This document shows, piece after piece, positions 5,835 to 7,227 of a stretch of DNA of 7,227 nt. The translations under genes were made by a program, and so were the position numbers. Within the stretch, counting starts at the first letter, position 1. Each line of letters starts with the position of its first letter. The stretch lies in NCBI GenBank assembly GCA_002398515.1, contig DGZL01000149.1:23345-30571 (forward strand), read 5' to 3'. The stretch is from Firmicutes bacterium UBA4981 (GTDB lineage Bacteria; Bacillota; SHA-98; UBA4971). The notes below the pieces were generated by a model. That model did not search any database. It saw nothing but the letters and a program-made list of their open reading frames with translations, and was not told the DNA's origin.

Positions 5835-5892
5835 AGGGTTACCTGCGCTGTTGACCGCAATGTCATCCGCAGCTGAAAGCGCAGGTAACCCT
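5835..5892. terminator. Perfect 14-bp inverted repeat with 30-nt loop, downstream of gcvPB
   Basis: AGGGTTACCTGCGC (5835-5848) is the exact reverse complement of GCGCAGGTAACCCT (5879-5892), and the next inner pair (T5849-A5878) also matches. On the minus strand it begins about 60 nt past the gcvPB stop, where a terminator or mRNA-stabilising hairpin would be expected. Neither side has a T-run, so it is not a standard Rho-independent terminator. It might be a 3'-end stabiliser, a Rho-related site, a protein-binding site, or part of a small mobile repeat. The sequence evidence for the inverted repeat is certain; the role is not. Confidence 0.5.
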
Positions 5893-5923
5893 CAACATCA
5901 AAGTGTTTACTCTTGTAGTTAAA

Positions 5924-5937
5924 GTAATACTGATTAC
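5924..5937. repeat. Small 5-bp inverted repeat just after gcvPB
   Basis: GTAATACTGATTAC forms a perfect GTAAT/ATTAC stem with a 4-nt loop. On the minus strand it is followed by TTTAAC. It lies 16 nt past the gcvPB stop. The stem is short and AT-rich, so any terminator role would be weak. Confidence 0.3.
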
Positions 5938-5953
5938 AGCTCTATAGAATCAT

Positions 5954-7227
5954 CTACTCCTCAGGCGGAGTCCAACGCAATATGGGTCGCCTCGCAGCAG
6001 TAACATCATCCAGCCTACCGACAACTGTATTGTGTGGCGCTGTCTGTAGCTTCTCAGGTGAGGTTTCAGCAAGCTGCGCTATTTCAATCATGGCCTCGAT
6101 GAAAGCATCAAGGGTTTCCTTTGATTCCGTCTCCGTAGGTTCAATCATCATGGCTTCCCTGACAATAAGGGGGAAGTATACCGTCGGAGCGTGGAATCCC
6201 AGATCAAGAAGGGCTTTAGCAATATCATTAGTGTGCACCCCGTATTCAAGCTGGCGAGACGCGTCAATGACAAATTCGTGTTTGCAGTGACGATCATACG
6301 GCAAGTGATAGTATTTCTCAAGCCTTCTCATGATGTAGTTCGCGTTAAGAACCGCGGTCTCCGCTACTTTACGCAATCCTTCAGCTCCAAGGGACCTAAT
6401 ATATGCAAATCCCTTTACCATGACATTGAAATTGCCGTAGAACCCTTTCACCGTGCCAATAGAGTGAGGTCTGTCGCAATTTAGGGTGTATCGATCACCC
6501 TGTTTTTCAACAACCGGCACAGGGAGAAACGGAGCCAGGATCTTTTTGACTGCGATAGCCCCACAACCCGGGCCGCCGCCGCCGTGCGGTGTAGAGAAGG
6601 TTTTGTGCACATTGTAGTGGAGGACGTCAAAACCCATGTCTCCCGGCCGTACTACACCTACTATCGCGTTCATGTTAGCGCCATCGTAATAGAGAAGTCC
6701 TCCGGCATCGTGAACGATTTGTGCAATTTCAGTAACGTTTTCATCGAAGAGGCCTAGCGTATTGGGGTTGGTCAGCATGAGAGCTGCAACATCGTCAGAC
6801 ACAACTTCGCGGAGGGAATCAAGATTAACTCCCCCTCGTTCATCTGACTTTACTTCAACCACTCGATATCCACAAAATGCAGCACTGGCAGGGTTGGTTC
6901 CGTGAGCAGAGTCAGGCACTATCACCTTAGTTCTCTTTTTGCCTTCTCCACGGCTCTCATGATATGCCCTTATTAGCATGAGCCCTGTAAGTTCGCCATG
7001 AGCCCCTGCAGCAGGTTGAAGCGAAGCTTCGTGCATTCCACTGATTTCGCACAGATCACGTCCGAATTCGTACATCAGTTGCAGCGCGCCCTGAACCAGT
7101 TCTTCGGGTTGATATGGATGAATGTTGTTGAATCCTGAAAGAGCTGCGACATCTTCATTTACCTTTGGGTTATATTTCATCGTACACGACCCAAGAGGAT
7201 AGAATCCTTGATCTACCCCGAAGTTTC
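5954..7227 (-). CDS. gcvPB: Glycine dehydrogenase (decarboxylating) subunit 2, GcvPB; 5' end outside window
   Basis: This is the PLP-dependent P-protein of the glycine cleavage system, in its two-subunit form. It decarboxylates glycine and passes the aminomethyl group to the lipoyl arm of GcvH. About 424 codons are visible; the family is usually about 480-490 residues, so roughly the first 60 are missing. The frame continues to the window edge through NFGVDQGFYPLGSCTMKYNP, so the ATG at 7180 is internal and not the start. Landmarks in order are SGMHEASLQPAAGAHGE, DSAHGTNPASA, LTNPNTLGLF, YYDGANMNAIVG, and NVHKTFSTPHGGGGPG, where the PLP lysine codon is at 6602-6604. The C-terminal IEPTETESKETLD is followed by the typical APHNTVVGRLD and RPILRW. 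Nothing is broken. gcvPA, gcvH and gcvT would be expected upstream, to the right of the window. The lipoate-assembly genes downstream fit its need for lipoylated GcvH. Confidence 0.97.
   Translation of the reverse strand, partial: NFGVDQGFYPLGSCTMKYNPKVNEDVAALSGFNNIHPYQPEELVQGALQLMYEFGRDLCEISGMHEASLQPAAGAHGELTGLMLIRAYHESRGEGKKRTKVIVPDSAHGTNPASAAFCGYRVVEVKSDERGGVNLDSLREVVSDDVAALMLTNPNTLGLFDENVTEIAQIVHDAGGLLYYDGANMNAIVGVVRPGDMGFDVLHYNVHKTFSTPHGGGGPGCGAIAVKKILAPFLPVPVVEKQGDRYTLNCDRPHSIGTVKGFYGNFNVMVKGFAYIRSLGAEGLRKVAETAVLNANYIMRRLEKYYHLPYDRHCKHEFVIDASRQLEYGVHTNDIAKALLDLGFHAPTVYFPLIVREAMMIEPTETESKETLDAFIEAMIEIAQLAETSPEKLQTAPHNTVVGRLDDVTAARRPILRWTPPEE

Overview
The window looks like chromosomal DNA from an anaerobic Gram-positive (Firmicutes/Clostridia-like) bacterium. 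The evidence is the split-type glycine dehydrogenase subunit 2 (GcvPB), strong AGGAGG-type ribosome binding sites combined with TTG and GTG starts, a LipM-type octanoyltransferase, a YvlD-type small membrane protein, and intermediate GC content. No species can be named from the sequence alone. Every supported gene lies on the minus strand, so the reading order is from high to low coordinates.

Right to left: gcvPB (5' end beyond the window, stop at 5954) is followed by a 453-bp non-coding stretch. That stretch holds a perfect 14-bp inverted repeat with a 30-nt loop (5835-5892) and a contiguous array of about ten diverged 27-bp tandem units (about 5549-5820). Next come two radical SAM genes that appear translationally coupled (4589-5500 and 3597-4592), read here as the two-protein lipoyl synthase LipS1/LipS2. 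After them comes a LipM-type octanoyltransferase gene with a cysteine nucleophile (2574-3440). The left part holds a glycerate 2-kinase of the GckA/TtuD family (1134-2489), a four-helix membrane protein of the YvlD/phage-holin-4 family (603-938), and the first 69 codons of a probable MscS-type mechanosensitive channel running off the left edge (1-209).

The genes make metabolic sense together. GcvP works with the lipoyl protein GcvH. LipM can move an octanoyl group onto lipoyl-domain lysines, and LipS1/LipS2 would insert the two sulfurs, so the centre of the window is a lipoate-assembly module beside a lipoate-dependent enzyme. No classical LipA is present. Glycerate kinase could connect glycine/serine carbon to glycolysis, though that link is inference.

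The most unusual non-genic content is the 27-bp array. It has a hint of 54-bp higher-order periodicity and a small hairpin within many units. Three shorter tandem duplications (20, 17 and 19 bp) lie in other gaps or gene ends, suggesting a region prone to local duplication.
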